DNA of 64,000 bases from an uncultured Clostridia bacterium (GTDB lineage: Bacteria > Bacillota > Clostridia > Oscillospirales > Acutalibacteraceae): assembly GCA_944384855.1 (NCBI GenBank), contig CALWUY010000009.1, forward strand, positions 1-64,000, written 5' to 3'. Position 1 is the first letter of the stretch; every line of letters begins with the position of its first letter. Below the pieces are notes generated by a model. The model was given only the letters and a program-made list of their open reading frames with translations, searched no databases and was not told where the DNA came from. The translations under genes were made by a program, and so were the position numbers. Shown piece by piece: positions 34,277 to 43,839 of the stretch.

Positions 34277-37200
34277 TTATACCATTTTTACATTTTCCTG
34301 TCCCAAAATACCCGAAACGGCAGAAATCAGATCTTCAGAACCGTTTACATACAGCTCACGGGGCGCCTCAAGCTTATGTTTGGTATCAGTACAGTAAATA
34401 TAAACAGGAATATCTCCTTTATATTCAGTCAATATACTCTTTACCTTCCTGAACTGCGTATCTCCTGTGCCTCTTACTTTAAGATAAAGACCTTTTTTGA
34501 TATTTTTCCCGGTAGGTGTATCAGCCGCTGCTGTTTCCGGTATTAATTCAACAGTTTCTGCTATAATTTCAACGTCTCTGTCCTCTCTTTCGGATATTCT
34601 GCCTGTAAGTATCACAGGTTTTGTATCCGACAGAAGATGCTTATACTCAGCATACGTTTTTGAAAATATTGTGACAGGTACGGAAGCCGTAATATCTTCT
34701 ATTAGTGCAGATGCTATTATATTCCCGTTTTTTAGCTGACGCGCTTTCAGGCCTTCTGCTATTCCGCCTATACTTATCCGCTTACCGTCCGGGAATTTTC
34801 CGCTTATAATATCTGAAACTGCCGTAAGTCCCGCGTTCTTTACAAATGATTCGTATTTATCCATAGGGTGCCCCGAAAGATAAAGCCCGGTTGCCTCCTT
34901 TTCAAGAGAAAGCTTAAGTTCTTCAGTCATTTCATCCATCTTTTTAGGTTCATATATATTGGGTGAACCCATTTCATCGAACAAATCAAGCTGACCTTCA
35001 CCGGAGTATTTTTTCTGGTTTTCAACAGCTGACAGTACTCCGTCAATATTGTAGAGCATCTGTCGCCTGTTATCCTCCAAACCGTCCAAAGCACCGCTTT
35101 TAATTAAACCCTCTAATGCCTTGCGGTTAAATTCCCTTGAATAATTTCTTAGGCAGAAATCATACATGGACGTGTATTTTCCGTTTTTTTCACGCTCCTG
35201 TATAAGACGTTCTATAAGTCCGGCGCCCAAATTTTTTATAGCCATTAAGCCAAACCGTATATTGCCGCCGTCAGGCGTAAAATCCTTTCCGCTGTGGTTT
35301 ACTGACGGAGGAAGAATTTTTATGCCGTTTTTCCTGCATTCAAAAGTATATAATGATATCTTAGACGCACTGTCCATCATGCTGGACATAAGCGCCGCAA
35401 AATACTCCGGCATATAGTGACATTTAAGATATGCTGTTCTGTATGCCACAAATGAATACGCCGCCGCATGCGCCTTATTGAAAGCATAAGAACTGAAACT
35501 CGACATTTCATTAAATATGCGCTCTGCCGTTTCTTCGGAAATTCCTTTTGAAAGGGCCCCCTCACAAATCACATTGCCGTCCTTGTCCTTTTCTCCGTGT
35601 ATAAAGTACTCCCTCTCACGTTTCATTACATCGTGCTTCTTTTTGGCCATCGCTCTGCGCACAATATCCGCGCGCCCCAGAGAATACCCCGCCAAAGCCC
35701 TGAACACCTGCATAACCTGTTCCTGGTATACTATACAGCCGTAAGTTACATCAAGTATCGGCTTCAGCAAAGGAGTTTCATACTTTATATTTTCCGGGTT
35801 ATGACGGTTGCTGATATACTTGGGAATAGAATCCATCGGGCCCGGTCGATAAAGAGAAAGGACCGCGGTCAGATCCTCTATGCTCTGCGGACCTAACTGC
35901 CGGAGCACATTTTTCATACCGTCAGACTCGAACTGAAAAACTCCGTCTGTAAGACCTTTCCCCATCATATTGTATGTCTCAGCGTCATCAAGCGGTATTT
36001 TTCCTATATCAAAATCAGGATTCTTGTTTTTTATATACCTTTGAGCATCCTCAATAACAGTCAGGTTCCTCAGTCCCAGAAAATCCATTTTAAGAAGTCC
36101 CAGTTCCTCAAGGTTTGTCATGGTATACTGGGTCACAACCGCGTCATCGTTAAGCGCCAAAGGCACATATTCCGATACCGGCTTGTCCGATATAACCACA
36201 CCCGCCGCATGCGTAGATGCGTGCCTTGGCATACCTTCAAGGTTCATTGCCATATCTATGAGTTCCCTTACCTGAGGGTCATTGTTATAATTACCCCGAA
36301 GCTCTGCTGAAATCTCCAGCGCTCTTTCAATTGTCATACCCACAGACTGCGGTATCAATTTCGCAATACGGTCACAGGTGGCATACGGAATGTCCATTAC
36401 CCTTCCGACATCCCTTATCGAGTTCCTTGCCGCCATCGTACCGAATGTTACTATCTGAGAAACGTGATCCTCACCGTATTTATTTATAACGTAGTCAATA
36501 ACCTTCTGCCTGTTCACATAACAAAAATCAATGTCAAAGTCAGGCATGGATATGCGTTCCGGATTTAAAAACCTCTCAAAATACAGGTTATATTTTATCG
36601 GGTCTATGCCAGTTATTCCTATACAGTACGCCGCAAGTGAGGCCGCTCCCGAACCCCTGCCCGGTCCCACCGGTATTCCGTGTGTTTTTGCGTAATTAAC
36701 AAAATCAGCCACTATAAGGTAATAATCGACATACCCCATCTTTTTTATGACCGAAAGCTCATATTCAAGCCTTTTCGATACTGTGTTTGAGGGATTGCTA
36801 CCATATATCCGATGCATTCCCTCAAGGCATTTTCCCTTAAAATACTCAAAATGGTCCCGGTCCCCTATATCAAAACGAGGCAGTTTTATTTTGCCGAATT
36901 CAAACTCAACATTACATCTCTCGGCTATCAGCACAGTGTTGTCGATAGCTTCCGGAGTATCAGGAAAAAGTTCCGACATCTGTTCGGCGGTTTTTAAATA
37001 AAACTCATTTGTTTTGAATTCCAGCGAATTTTCATCGTTTAATCTGCTTCCCGTCTGCACGCAAAGCAACACCTTATGCATACGATAGTCATCTGCGCTG
37101 ATATAATGCACATCGTTTGTAGCTACAAGCGGTATTCCGGTCTCTTCCGATATTCTTTTAATCCCGGCATTAACCACCTTCTGTTCGGCAATACCGTGAT

Positions 37201-37726
37201 CCTGTAATTCCAGATAATAATTGGATTTACCGAATGTGTTGCTGTACCAGACAGCCGTTTCCTTTGCTCTGTCATAATTTCCTTGAATAAGATATCTCGG
37301 GATCTCTCCTGCCAGACATGCAGAAAGCGCAATTATACCGCCGTGATATCTCTCCAGCAGCTCCCGGTCAATCCTAGGTTTGGAATAAAAACCTTCTGTA
37401 AATCCTAATGATACCAACTTTATTAAATTACGGTATCCTTCATTGTTTTCGCAAAGCAGCAGCAAATGACTGTACGCGCCGTCTCTGGCTCTCTGTTTTT
37501 CGAAACGGCTGGCCGGAGCTACGTATACTTCACAGCCTATTATCGGCTTTACGCCTTTTTTCTTTGCGTATTTATAAAAATCAATTACTCCGTACATTAC
37601 ACCGTGGTCGGTTACGGCAATGCTTTTCTGACCTAACTCAGCCGCACGGTCAATTACCTTTTCTATGCGGCAGCAGCCGTCAAGCAAACTATACTCCGTA
37701 TGCAAATGAAGATGTACAAAATCCAT
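34277..37726 (-). CDS. dnaE: DNA polymerase III subunit alpha (DnaE type)
   Basis: A 1149-residue C-family polymerase. The N-terminal PHP domain begins VHLHLHTEYSLLDG; the palm has GPGRGSGAASLAAYCIGIT and the catalytic aspartates in MPDFDIDF; the fingers include RAMAKKKHDVM and SSYAFNKAHAAAYS. A helix-hairpin-helix and an OB domain (about 990-1060) follow. There is no 3'-5' exonuclease insert in the PHP region, so this is DnaE and not PolC, the usual lead replicase of Bacillota. GGGGG precedes the ATG. Confidence 0.96.
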   Translation of the reverse strand: MDFVHLHLHTEYSLLDGCCRIEKVIDRAAELGQKSIAVTDHGVMYGVIDFYKYAKKKGVKPIIGCEVYVAPASRFEKQRARDGAYSHLLLLCENNEGYRNLIKLVSLGFTEGFYSKPRIDRELLERYHGGIIALSACLAGEIPRYLIQGNYDRAKETAVWYSNTFGKSNYYLELQDHGIAEQKVVNAGIKRISEETGIPLVATNDVHYISADDYRMHKVLLCVQTGSRLNDENSLEFKTNEFYLKTAEQMSELFPDTPEAIDNTVLIAERCNVEFEFGKIKLPRFDIGDRDHFEYFKGKCLEGMHRIYGSNPSNTVSKRLEYELSVIKKMGYVDYYLIVADFVNYAKTHGIPVGPGRGSGAASLAAYCIGITGIDPIKYNLYFERFLNPERISMPDFDIDFCYVNRQKVIDYVINKYGEDHVSQIVTFGTMAARNSIRDVGRVMDIPYATCDRIAKLIPQSVGMTIERALEISAELRGNYNNDPQVRELIDMAMNLEGMPRHASTHAAGVVISDKPVSEYVPLALNDDAVVTQYTMTNLEELGLLKMDFLGLRNLTVIEDAQRYIKNKNPDFDIGKIPLDDAETYNMMGKGLTDGVFQFESDGMKNVLRQLGPQSIEDLTAVLSLYRPGPMDSIPKYISNRHNPENIKYETPLLKPILDVTYGCIVYQEQVMQVFRALAGYSLGRADIVRRAMAKKKHDVMKREREYFIHGEKDKDGNVICEGALSKGISEETAERIFNEMSSFSSYAFNKAHAAAYSFVAYRTAYLKCHYMPEYFAALMSSMMDSASKISLYTFECRKNGIKILPPSVNHSGKDFTPDGGNIRFGLMAIKNLGAGLIERLIQEREKNGKYTSMYDFCLRNYSREFNRKALEGLIKSGALDGLEDNRRQMLYNIDGVLSAVENQKKYSGEGQLDLFDEMGSPNIYEPKKMDEMTEELKLSLEKEATGLYLSGHPMDKYESFVKNAGLTAVSDIISGKFPDGKRISIGGIAEGLKARQLKNGNIIASALIEDITASVPVTIFSKTYAEYKHLLSDTKPVILTGRISEREDRDVEIIAETVELIPETAAADTPTGKNIKKGLYLKVRGTGDTQFRKVKSILTEYKGDIPVYIYCTDTKHKLEAPRELYVNGSEDLISAVSGILGQENVKMV

Positions 37727-37791
37727 TTTACCGCCCCCTTCCGATGTTTCAAGAGTTGAATCTTGACAGTTTCAAAGCTATACTTTATACT

Positions 37792-38499
37792 TTATGTATC
37801 AGACTGTTCGAAAATATACCTGTACTGATGACTGCTTTTTAAAGATACGTAGTCATCGTCAACAATTATTATATGGTCCAGCAGCACAACGTCAATGCGT
37901 CTTAGTGCATCGGCAATTACAGCCGTGGCCTGCAAATCCTCATTACTCGGAATTGCTCTGCCGCCGGGATGATTATGCGATAATATTATTGCCGCAGCAT
38001 TTCTCTTTATAACTATCTCTATAACCTGTCTTGCAGAAATGCCCACTGAAGCTATATCTCCTTCACCGATAATATCAAATCCCAAATATCCTCCGGAATT
38101 ATCAAGTGAGGTTATAGCAATAACTTCGTTTTTAAATCCCAGGTACTTATCGAACAAAAAGCTGCATATTTCGTCAATATGATTAAATCTCTTTGTTCCG
38201 CTGTGCTTTTCATTGACATAGTAATTGGCAATAAACCGTATAAACTTGAGAAATATAGCGGTATTTTCTCCGGCGCCCTTTACTTTCATAATATCTTCCG
38301 GACGTGCATCTATCAGTTTTGATATTGAACCGAAATTATCCATAAGCAAATGTGCCGTTTCATTAGTATCCACTCTGGGTATACTGTAAAACAGCATCAT
38401 TTCAACTATTTTATGCGGAGGTGTATCACTGTTAAAACCATTTGCAAGAAATTCTTTTCTTACTCTTTTGCGGTGATCATCATGCAGTCCTTTTGGCAT
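37792..38499 (-). CDS. radC: RadC family JAB/MPN-domain protein
   Basis: A 235-residue protein with N-terminal helix-hairpin-helix-type segments (VKGAGENTA) and a C-terminal JAMM metalloprotease-like domain: SHNHPGGRAIPSNEDL gives the HxH-x7-S-x2-D zinc ligands, with the helper Glu in IGEGDIASV. The historical DNA-repair role is doubtful; the biochemical function is unsettled. It lies 65 bp before dnaE in the same direction. Confidence 0.9.
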   Translation of the reverse strand: MPKGLHDDHRKRVRKEFLANGFNSDTPPHKIVEMMLFYSIPRVDTNETAHLLMDNFGSISKLIDARPEDIMKVKGAGENTAIFLKFIRFIANYYVNEKHSGTKRFNHIDEICSFLFDKYLGFKNEVIAITSLDNSGGYLGFDIIGEGDIASVGISARQVIEIVIKRNAAAIILSHNHPGGRAIPSNEDLQATAVIADALRRIDVVLLDHIIIVDDDYVSLKSSHQYRYIFEQSDT

Positions 38500-38540
38500 T
38501 AATTTCCCTTCTTTGATATTATTGTCATATTTATTACATT

Positions 38541-38560
38541 ATATTATATTATATTATATT
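38541..38560. repeat. Short ATATT tandem repeat
   Basis: Four perfect copies of ATATT in the 100-bp gap between divergent radC and the pseudouridine synthase gene. It could vary in number by slippage and alter promoter spacing. Confidence 0.6.
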
Positions 38561-38598
38561 TACTTACTTTTTTCAAGTGGAAGGAATCCTTCAAAGTT

Positions 38599-39582
38599 AT
38601 GAAAGAATTTACCGTAACTAAAAATGATAACAGTCTCAGACTGGATAAATTTATCGCGAGAAACTGCCCTTCGCTGCCATCCTCGCTTATGTTTAAATAC
38701 ATACGCACAAAGCGCATAAAGGTTAACGGAAAAAGAGCGGAAATCAGCACAAGGCTTTCTGCCGGTGACGTTGTTTCCGCCTACATAAACGATGAGTTTT
38801 TTGTTTCAAAAGAGCCTAAATACTCTTTTCTTTCCGCGCCGTATACGCTTGATATTGTATATGAAGATGAAAATATCCTCATTGCCGATAAAAAACAGGG
38901 CGTGCTTGTACACCCTGACAAAAACCAGTACACAAATACATTTATCGGCATTATTCAGCACTATCTGTACAAAAAAGGCGAATATGATCCCGAAAAAGAA
39001 AACAGCTTCCGTCCCGCCCTTGCGAACCGTATTGACCGCAATACCGGAGGTATTGTTATCGCCGCTAAAAATGCCGAATCACTCCGCATACTCTGCGAAA
39101 AAATAAAAAACCGGGAAATTGAAAAACGGTATTTGGCGGTAGTTCACGGAACACCTAAAATAAAATCCGATTTACTTGAAGGATATCTTGTAAAGAACGA
39201 GGATAAAAATCAAGTGTTCCTATCCTCGAAACCCAGCGATAACTCAAAAAGCGTAAAAACCAAGTATACTGTACTGCAAAGCAAAAACAATCTGTCTTTA
39301 GTGGAAATAGAGTTAATCACCGGACGTACTCACCAGATAAGAGCTCACATGGCCGCAATCGGACATCCGCTTTTAGGTGAGGGCAAATACAGCAAGTCAA
39401 ACGATAAAAAGCTCGGATTTGACAAGCAGGCGCTTTATTCTTACAGTGTGCAATTTAACTTCAAAACCGACGCAGGCATACTCAACTATCTGAATAACCG
39501 CAGATTTACGGTTAAAAAAGTTTGGTTCGCGGACCAACTTTTCGGCGATAATTATAAGCGTATTTGCATGCCTGACAAATAG
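38599..39582 (+). CDS. RluA family pseudouridine synthase
   Basis: Isomerises uridine in rRNA or tRNA. An N-terminal S4 RNA-binding domain (SLRLDKFIARN, then IKVNGKRA) precedes the catalytic domain; the catalytic Asp146 is in NRIDRNTGG, slightly variant from the usual HRLDRxTSG, and LITGRTHQIRAHMAAIGHPL is intact. A length of 327 is typical. AAGGA lies 12 bp before the ATG, so the spacing is wide. It ends at a shared terminator. Which position is modified cannot be told. Confidence 0.92.
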   Translation: MKEFTVTKNDNSLRLDKFIARNCPSLPSSLMFKYIRTKRIKVNGKRAEISTRLSAGDVVSAYINDEFFVSKEPKYSFLSAPYTLDIVYEDENILIADKKQGVLVHPDKNQYTNTFIGIIQHYLYKKGEYDPEKENSFRPALANRIDRNTGGIVIAAKNAESLRILCEKIKNREIEKRYLAVVHGTPKIKSDLLEGYLVKNEDKNQVFLSSKPSDNSKSVKTKYTVLQSKNNLSLVEIELITGRTHQIRAHMAAIGHPLLGEGKYSKSNDKKLGFDKQALYSYSVQFNFKTDAGILNYLNNRRFTVKKVWFADQLFGDNYKRICMPDK

Positions 39583-39590
39583 ACGAACAA

Positions 39591-39623
39591 AACCCGTATC
39601 ACAAATTTTATGTGATACGGGTT
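39591..39623. terminator. Bidirectional terminator
   Basis: A 12-bp stem AACCCGTATCAC / GTGATACGGGTT with A/T tracts on both sides, between the convergent rluA-family gene and a UroD-like gene. Confidence 0.85.
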
Positions 39624-39627
39624 TTTG

Positions 39628-40857
39628 TTAATACCCGGAAGTTTCTTCCATTGCGATTTCAGCCCAGCGCCACAGACGCGAGGGATCTTCTCTTACGGTG
39701 CTTATATCTTTTAATATCATTTCAAGCGGTACGTTATGCGCTTTTGCGGCATTTATTGTACGGCGTATGTCATCTCTTGCCGCCTGCTCGTCAAATGTGC
39801 TGCCCGCAAGTATTGCCGGGTTAGGCTTATTTGACATTATATATTTCTTCGGAAGGTTTGCGGCAAACGCTTCGCGGTTGCTCCATGGACTGCAGGATAT
39901 TTTGCGGATATTCGGCATTTTGTCAACTATATCAAGCCGGTCATCAAGACGATCACAGCAGCCATAATATATCGCGCCGAAATGCCTGAAAATTCTCTGC
40001 ATATACGGAACCTCAAATTCCTCCGTAACTTCAGGCGATACTGATGAAAACAGCTGTGCCAATCCGAATGCCCATGCCTTATCAGAAGTGTTGTACTCGC
40101 TGTCATCAGGCAAATCGTCGCTGAATGTATGAGAACAGTGACAGATTGTCGAAGAAGCATCAAACCCTTGTATTTTATTTAATTTCTCAATAGAATCCTC
40201 AACAAATCCCGTAACTTTATCCATTATGGCGTGCATAAACTCCGGTCGGTCAACCAGCTCGTAATAACAGTTAGTTACACCTTTGGCCTCGCTTATCCAG
40301 TCCCATATACCGAGATGCATGCAGGTGCCCTCAAATTTTACCGGAGCTATCCCCGCAAAAATCATATCCGCTGTCTCGCGAAGTTCTTTTTCCCGCCGGT
40401 CATCACAGTAAATCTCAGCCGGATGCAACCGTGCCAGGTCTTCTTCTGTGGAAAGCACATCGGTAAAATGCTGGGAAAATACGCCGTTTTCGTCCTTTCC
40501 TTTTTTCTCGATCACAAAATCAAACCCGTATCCCGTATTTACAATAGGACGCGGCATCCGTATGTATGGAGTCAGCACCATATCAACCGGAATATGCTCC
40601 CATTTATAAATACTTGTACGCAGTATATCTTCTATCATGCGCCAGTAATCATCCTTGATAACACAGTTCAGAAATGCATCCTTACGCGCCAGTTCATTCC
40701 AGGGTATCTGGTCTATCAGCACCATAGGCTTCTGCATATCAAGACGGTTAAGCGAATACCAAAGCGCGCGCTTCTCATTTTGTACCGGAAGCGTGGCATA
40801 AGACATATATTTACGCGCCAATTCTCTGAGTATCTCGATTTCTTTTTCATTCAGCAT
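39628..40857 (-). CDS. Uroporphyrinogen-decarboxylase-like protein
   Basis: A 409-residue UroD/MtaA-fold protein of the divergent group common in gut Clostridia, not heme-pathway HemE: the decarboxylase N-terminal arginine motif is absent and no tetrapyrrole genes are near. A GCCD motif (in YYGCCDRLDD) and ISCSPW near the C-terminus supply possible metal-binding Cys. Relatives include corrinoid or Zn methyltransferases (MtaA, CmuA), but no corrinoid protein gene is adjacent. ATG 40857 has AAGGAG 11 bp upstream; the longer open frame from 40923 runs over the promoter. It is divergent from an AraC regulator, likely its controller. Substrate unknown. Confidence 0.75.
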   Translation of the reverse strand: MLNEKEIEILRELARKYMSYATLPVQNEKRALWYSLNRLDMQKPMVLIDQIPWNELARKDAFLNCVIKDDYWRMIEDILRTSIYKWEHIPVDMVLTPYIRMPRPIVNTGYGFDFVIEKKGKDENGVFSQHFTDVLSTEEDLARLHPAEIYCDDRREKELRETADMIFAGIAPVKFEGTCMHLGIWDWISEAKGVTNCYYELVDRPEFMHAIMDKVTGFVEDSIEKLNKIQGFDASSTICHCSHTFSDDLPDDSEYNTSDKAWAFGLAQLFSSVSPEVTEEFEVPYMQRIFRHFGAIYYGCCDRLDDRLDIVDKMPNIRKISCSPWSNREAFAANLPKKYIMSNKPNPAILAGSTFDEQAARDDIRRTINAAKAHNVPLEMILKDISTVREDPSRLWRWAEIAMEETSGY

Positions 40858-40890
40858 AAAGAAAATAACTCCTTTTTCGATATTGGTATT

Positions 40891-40919
40891 ATGATACACC
40901 GCAAATATCAATATGTAAA
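40891..40919 (-). promoter_or_regulatory. Promoter of the UroD-like gene
   Basis: TTTACA (40914-40919), 17-bp spacer, TATCAT (40891-40896) on the minus strand, about 34 bp before the ATG. Confidence 0.65.
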
Positions 40920-40962
40920 CCATATTTTTTGACTGAAACTACACAAAAATTGATATTTAATC

Positions 40963-40991
40963 TTGAAAGACTGCTCAAATAAATATATAAT
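40963..40991 (+). promoter_or_regulatory. Promoter of the AraC-family gene
   Basis: TTGAAA (40963-40968), 17-bp spacer, TATAAT (40986-40991). The predicted transcript starts about 11 nt before the ATG, right at the AGGG Shine-Dalgarno. It is back to back with the promoter of the UroD-like gene. Confidence 0.65.
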
Positions 40992-41008
40992 CTTCATAGG
41001 GTGATTAA

Positions 41009-41761
41009 ATGATACTTCTTGACAACGGACTGGGTGTACAAAATAAAAACTGGAAGGTAACCGAAACCAACGCCGCAGGATACAGCCGCGTTTATTACAT
41101 CATTTCGGGTGATATTACATATTTTGACGATATGACTCAAAAAAAGCTTTCAAAAGGCAAAATGTATGTTTTCCCTCAAAGCAGACCTTACCGTATAATT
41201 CACAACCCTCAAAAACCCATAGAATGTCTTTGGCTCCACATAGATTTCTATCCGTACAGCATCGACAGACTGGTTGAATTTGATATTGACGGTTTGAAAG
41301 GTTCTACCATCTTTTACACGGTAAACGCGCTTAAAAGTGAGGGCAAGTTTTTCAAAGATAACGACAGTTTATACATTTCACTTGCCGAAGCCCTTTACTA
41401 CCAGATAATAAAACACCCTTACATAAGAAAAACCGATACCGCTTTTATGGAAATTTTAAATTACATCAGAAACAATATATCCGACCAGACACTTAATGTA
41501 CTGACCGTAAGCACATATTTCGGATATTCCGCTTCACACTTTATCAGAATGTTTAAGTCATTTATGAATACCACTCCTCACAGGTATATTACCCTGATCA
41601 GAATGTCATCGGCCGCAAAACTTTTAACGGAAGGACGTTCCGTAACCGATACCGCCGCACAGTGCGGTTATACGGATATCAAAACATTTTCGCGCGCTTT
41701 CAAAAAAAATTACGGAGTAGCTCCGTCGGAATACAAGAACTTTTACCGACCAAAAGCCTGA
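41009..41761 (+). CDS. AraC family transcriptional regulator
   Basis: A 250-residue regulator with an N-terminal cupin sensor (KMYVFPQSRPYRI and LWLHIDFYPY) and two C-terminal helix-turn-helix units (LNVLTVSTYFGYSASHFIRMFK and SVTDTAAQCGYTDIKTFSRAFK), ending GVAPSEYKNFY. The sensor resembles those that read sugars. Divergence from the UroD-like gene (about 150 bp) points to that gene as target, and the nearby GH92 gene (convergent) could be a second. It is closed by a shared terminator. Confidence 0.92.
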   Translation: MILLDNGLGVQNKNWKVTETNAAGYSRVYYIISGDITYFDDMTQKKLSKGKMYVFPQSRPYRIIHNPQKPIECLWLHIDFYPYSIDRLVEFDIDGLKGSTIFYTVNALKSEGKFFKDNDSLYISLAEALYYQIIKHPYIRKTDTAFMEILNYIRNNISDQTLNVLTVSTYFGYSASHFIRMFKSFMNTTPHRYITLIRMSSAAKLLTEGRSVTDTAAQCGYTDIKTFSRAFKKNYGVAPSEYKNFYRPKA

Positions 41762-41781
41762 AAATCCAAAACTGAAAATAA

Positions 41782-41814
41782 AAAAGGATATGAATAAAAG
41801 CTTCATATCCTTTT
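41782..41814. terminator. Bidirectional terminator
   Basis: A 13-bp stem AAAAGGATATGAA / TTCATATCCTTTT with a 7-nt loop, between the convergent AraC-family and GH92 genes. Confidence 0.85.
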
Positions 41815-41816
41815 AT

Positions 41817-43820
41817 TTATTTCCTGAAAATACCGTAAGGTACGGTATTGCCGTATCCCGCTGCATTGAATTCTTTTCCGCATATCTTTACACTGTCTGC
41901 AAGCATTTTTCCCGTATTTACGAATTCGGCTTTACCCGGACAGTAAGGATAAATTCCCAATACACTGAATATATACCATGCCGCCATAGTACCGTTGTCC
42001 TCATCGCCGGGAAAACCTCTCTCGCTGCTGTCAAAAGCCTCTGTGCACAGCCGTTTTACCCAATATGCGCTCTTTCCGGTTTCTCCCATAACTGCATAAA
42101 TATACGGCAGGTGGAACGACGGCTGATTAGATATCGCACACTGACCGAAATCAGCGGCAGCCATTTCTGTCATTTCGTGTATTTCCATACCGTAAGTCCC
42201 TACCCTGTATATCGCGGGAGCGGCAAAAATTTCATCGATTTTTCTCAAAAACGGTTCTTTTCCTCCGTAAAGCTCTGCCAATCCCTCTGTATCGTGAGGA
42301 ACCGCAAAAGAATTTTGCCATGCCGAACCTTCAGTATATCCGCCTCCCCATGAAAAAGGGTCAAAATCCTCTTTTGTTTTTCCCCTAGAGTCGCGGACAC
42401 GCATAAATCCGGATTCTTTATCGAAAAGATTTCTGTAATTCAATGACGATTTTCTGTATTTTTCTTCATTCTCATGGTCACCTAAAATTTTCGCGATTTC
42501 CGCAATGCAAAAATCACCGTAGGCTGCGTCAAGGGTCAGATTGACACTTTCTTTTTCCAAGTCACACGGTACAAATCCTAACTTTCTGTAAGCCTCGGCG
42601 CCGTTTCTTCCGTAACAGCGCTGTTCGGAATTATGCTCAGCGTGTTTCAGCATACCTTCATATGCCGTTTTCAGCAGTTCGCCGTCTATAATCCCCTTAA
42701 CAGCCGCGTCGGCTATTACAGCGTCAATCAGCGTGCTGGGCATACAGTCCATTGCCCCCATTGCCGTCCATCTCGGAAGCCAGCCGCCTTCTTTATAGTC
42801 GGCGATAAATCCTTCAAGCATTTCACTGTATACATCCGGTGAAATAACCGAAAGCAACGGATATACCGTCCTGTATGTATCCCAAAACCCGTTTCCGGTA
42901 TATCGCTTGCCTGTGTATATTGCACCGGTTTCCGGGCTGTAATGGACTTCTCTGCCGTTCTTATCTATCTCGTACGCCTTATTCGGAAACAGATGCACTC
43001 TGTAAAGACAGGAATAAAAAGTTTTTAAAAGTTTTTCATTTTGGGTTTCTATCTCAATAAGCGAAAGTTTTTCCCGCCATATTTTTTCCGCTGTCTTTCT
43101 CGCGGCTTCAAAATCTCCGGTATTTTCATTTTTCAGATTTTGCAAAGCCTGTTCTTTACTTATATAAGAAACTGCAAGCTGCGCTTCAATATCTTTCCGG
43201 TTTATTTCGATATGAAAAGCCTTTTCACTCAGCACGGCGCTTTCCGCAGAACATACATTTGCGGTAAACTCGATCGCAAAATACATTTTGAAATTTATCG
43301 CTTTGCTGTTTGTCATACAGGTCGTATAACCTGTAATAAGCTTACCGTCGTCACTTACCTGCGCGCTGAACATACCGGAAATATTCTTAACAGTAAACCA
43401 CTTTTTATAGTCTGATGCATACTTGAGCCTTATATATGCACCCCTTTCAGTAGGTGTCAATTCAAACTCGCACTGAGAACGCAGGAATTTAACTTTTAAA
43501 TAATCAGGCCTTAACACCGCATCTTCCGGTCTGTAACCCGACCAGCTGTTATAATCCTCTTCGCAGGGAATATCAGTTTGAGGAAATATCAGCAGCGCAC
43601 CGTAATCTCCTATCCACGGGCTCGTCTGATGTGTAAGACGCACACCGTCAAGAGAATGGGACTCAGGATGATAAAACCAATTTCCCGCCTGACCGTCAGT
43701 CTGAGGACAAAATGCCGCCATGGCAAATGGAAGCTGCGTAAGCGGCAGGGTGTTTCCGTTTGAAAATTTAGGTACAGATGCCGTGCCCTGCTTTACATTG
43801 ACTAAATCTGTTTTTTCCAT
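41817..43820 (-). CDS. GH92 family mannosidase with Gln at the acid-catalyst position
   Basis: A 667-residue exo-acting, calcium-dependent inverting alpha-mannosidase-family enzyme. Typical segments: NTLPLTQLPFAM near the start, GNGFWDTYRTVYPL, LPRWTAMGAMDCMPST, and the base pair of aspartates in GFPGDEDNGTMAAW (Asp606, Asp608). The acid-catalyst motif normally reads NEPS; here it is NQPSFHLPY with Gln566. From memory, Gln at this site marks the subgroup acting on mannose-1-phospho-6-mannose, where a phosphate leaving group needs no acid. No signal peptide is present, so it is intracellular. It starts 19 bp after rlmH; AGAGG lies 8 bp before the ATG. Confidence 0.85.
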   Translation of the reverse strand: MEKTDLVNVKQGTASVPKFSNGNTLPLTQLPFAMAAFCPQTDGQAGNWFYHPESHSLDGVRLTHQTSPWIGDYGALLIFPQTDIPCEEDYNSWSGYRPEDAVLRPDYLKVKFLRSQCEFELTPTERGAYIRLKYASDYKKWFTVKNISGMFSAQVSDDGKLITGYTTCMTNSKAINFKMYFAIEFTANVCSAESAVLSEKAFHIEINRKDIEAQLAVSYISKEQALQNLKNENTGDFEAARKTAEKIWREKLSLIEIETQNEKLLKTFYSCLYRVHLFPNKAYEIDKNGREVHYSPETGAIYTGKRYTGNGFWDTYRTVYPLLSVISPDVYSEMLEGFIADYKEGGWLPRWTAMGAMDCMPSTLIDAVIADAAVKGIIDGELLKTAYEGMLKHAEHNSEQRCYGRNGAEAYRKLGFVPCDLEKESVNLTLDAAYGDFCIAEIAKILGDHENEEKYRKSSLNYRNLFDKESGFMRVRDSRGKTKEDFDPFSWGGGYTEGSAWQNSFAVPHDTEGLAELYGGKEPFLRKIDEIFAAPAIYRVGTYGMEIHEMTEMAAADFGQCAISNQPSFHLPYIYAVMGETGKSAYWVKRLCTEAFDSSERGFPGDEDNGTMAAWYIFSVLGIYPYCPGKAEFVNTGKMLADSVKICGKEFNAAGYGNTVPYGIFRK

Positions 43821-43839
43821 TACACATACCTCTTAACCT

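Noticed and set aside
40231..40932. 233-codon plus-strand ORF
   Set aside because: It is antisense to the UroD-like gene and runs over its promoter; composition is atypical of protein.
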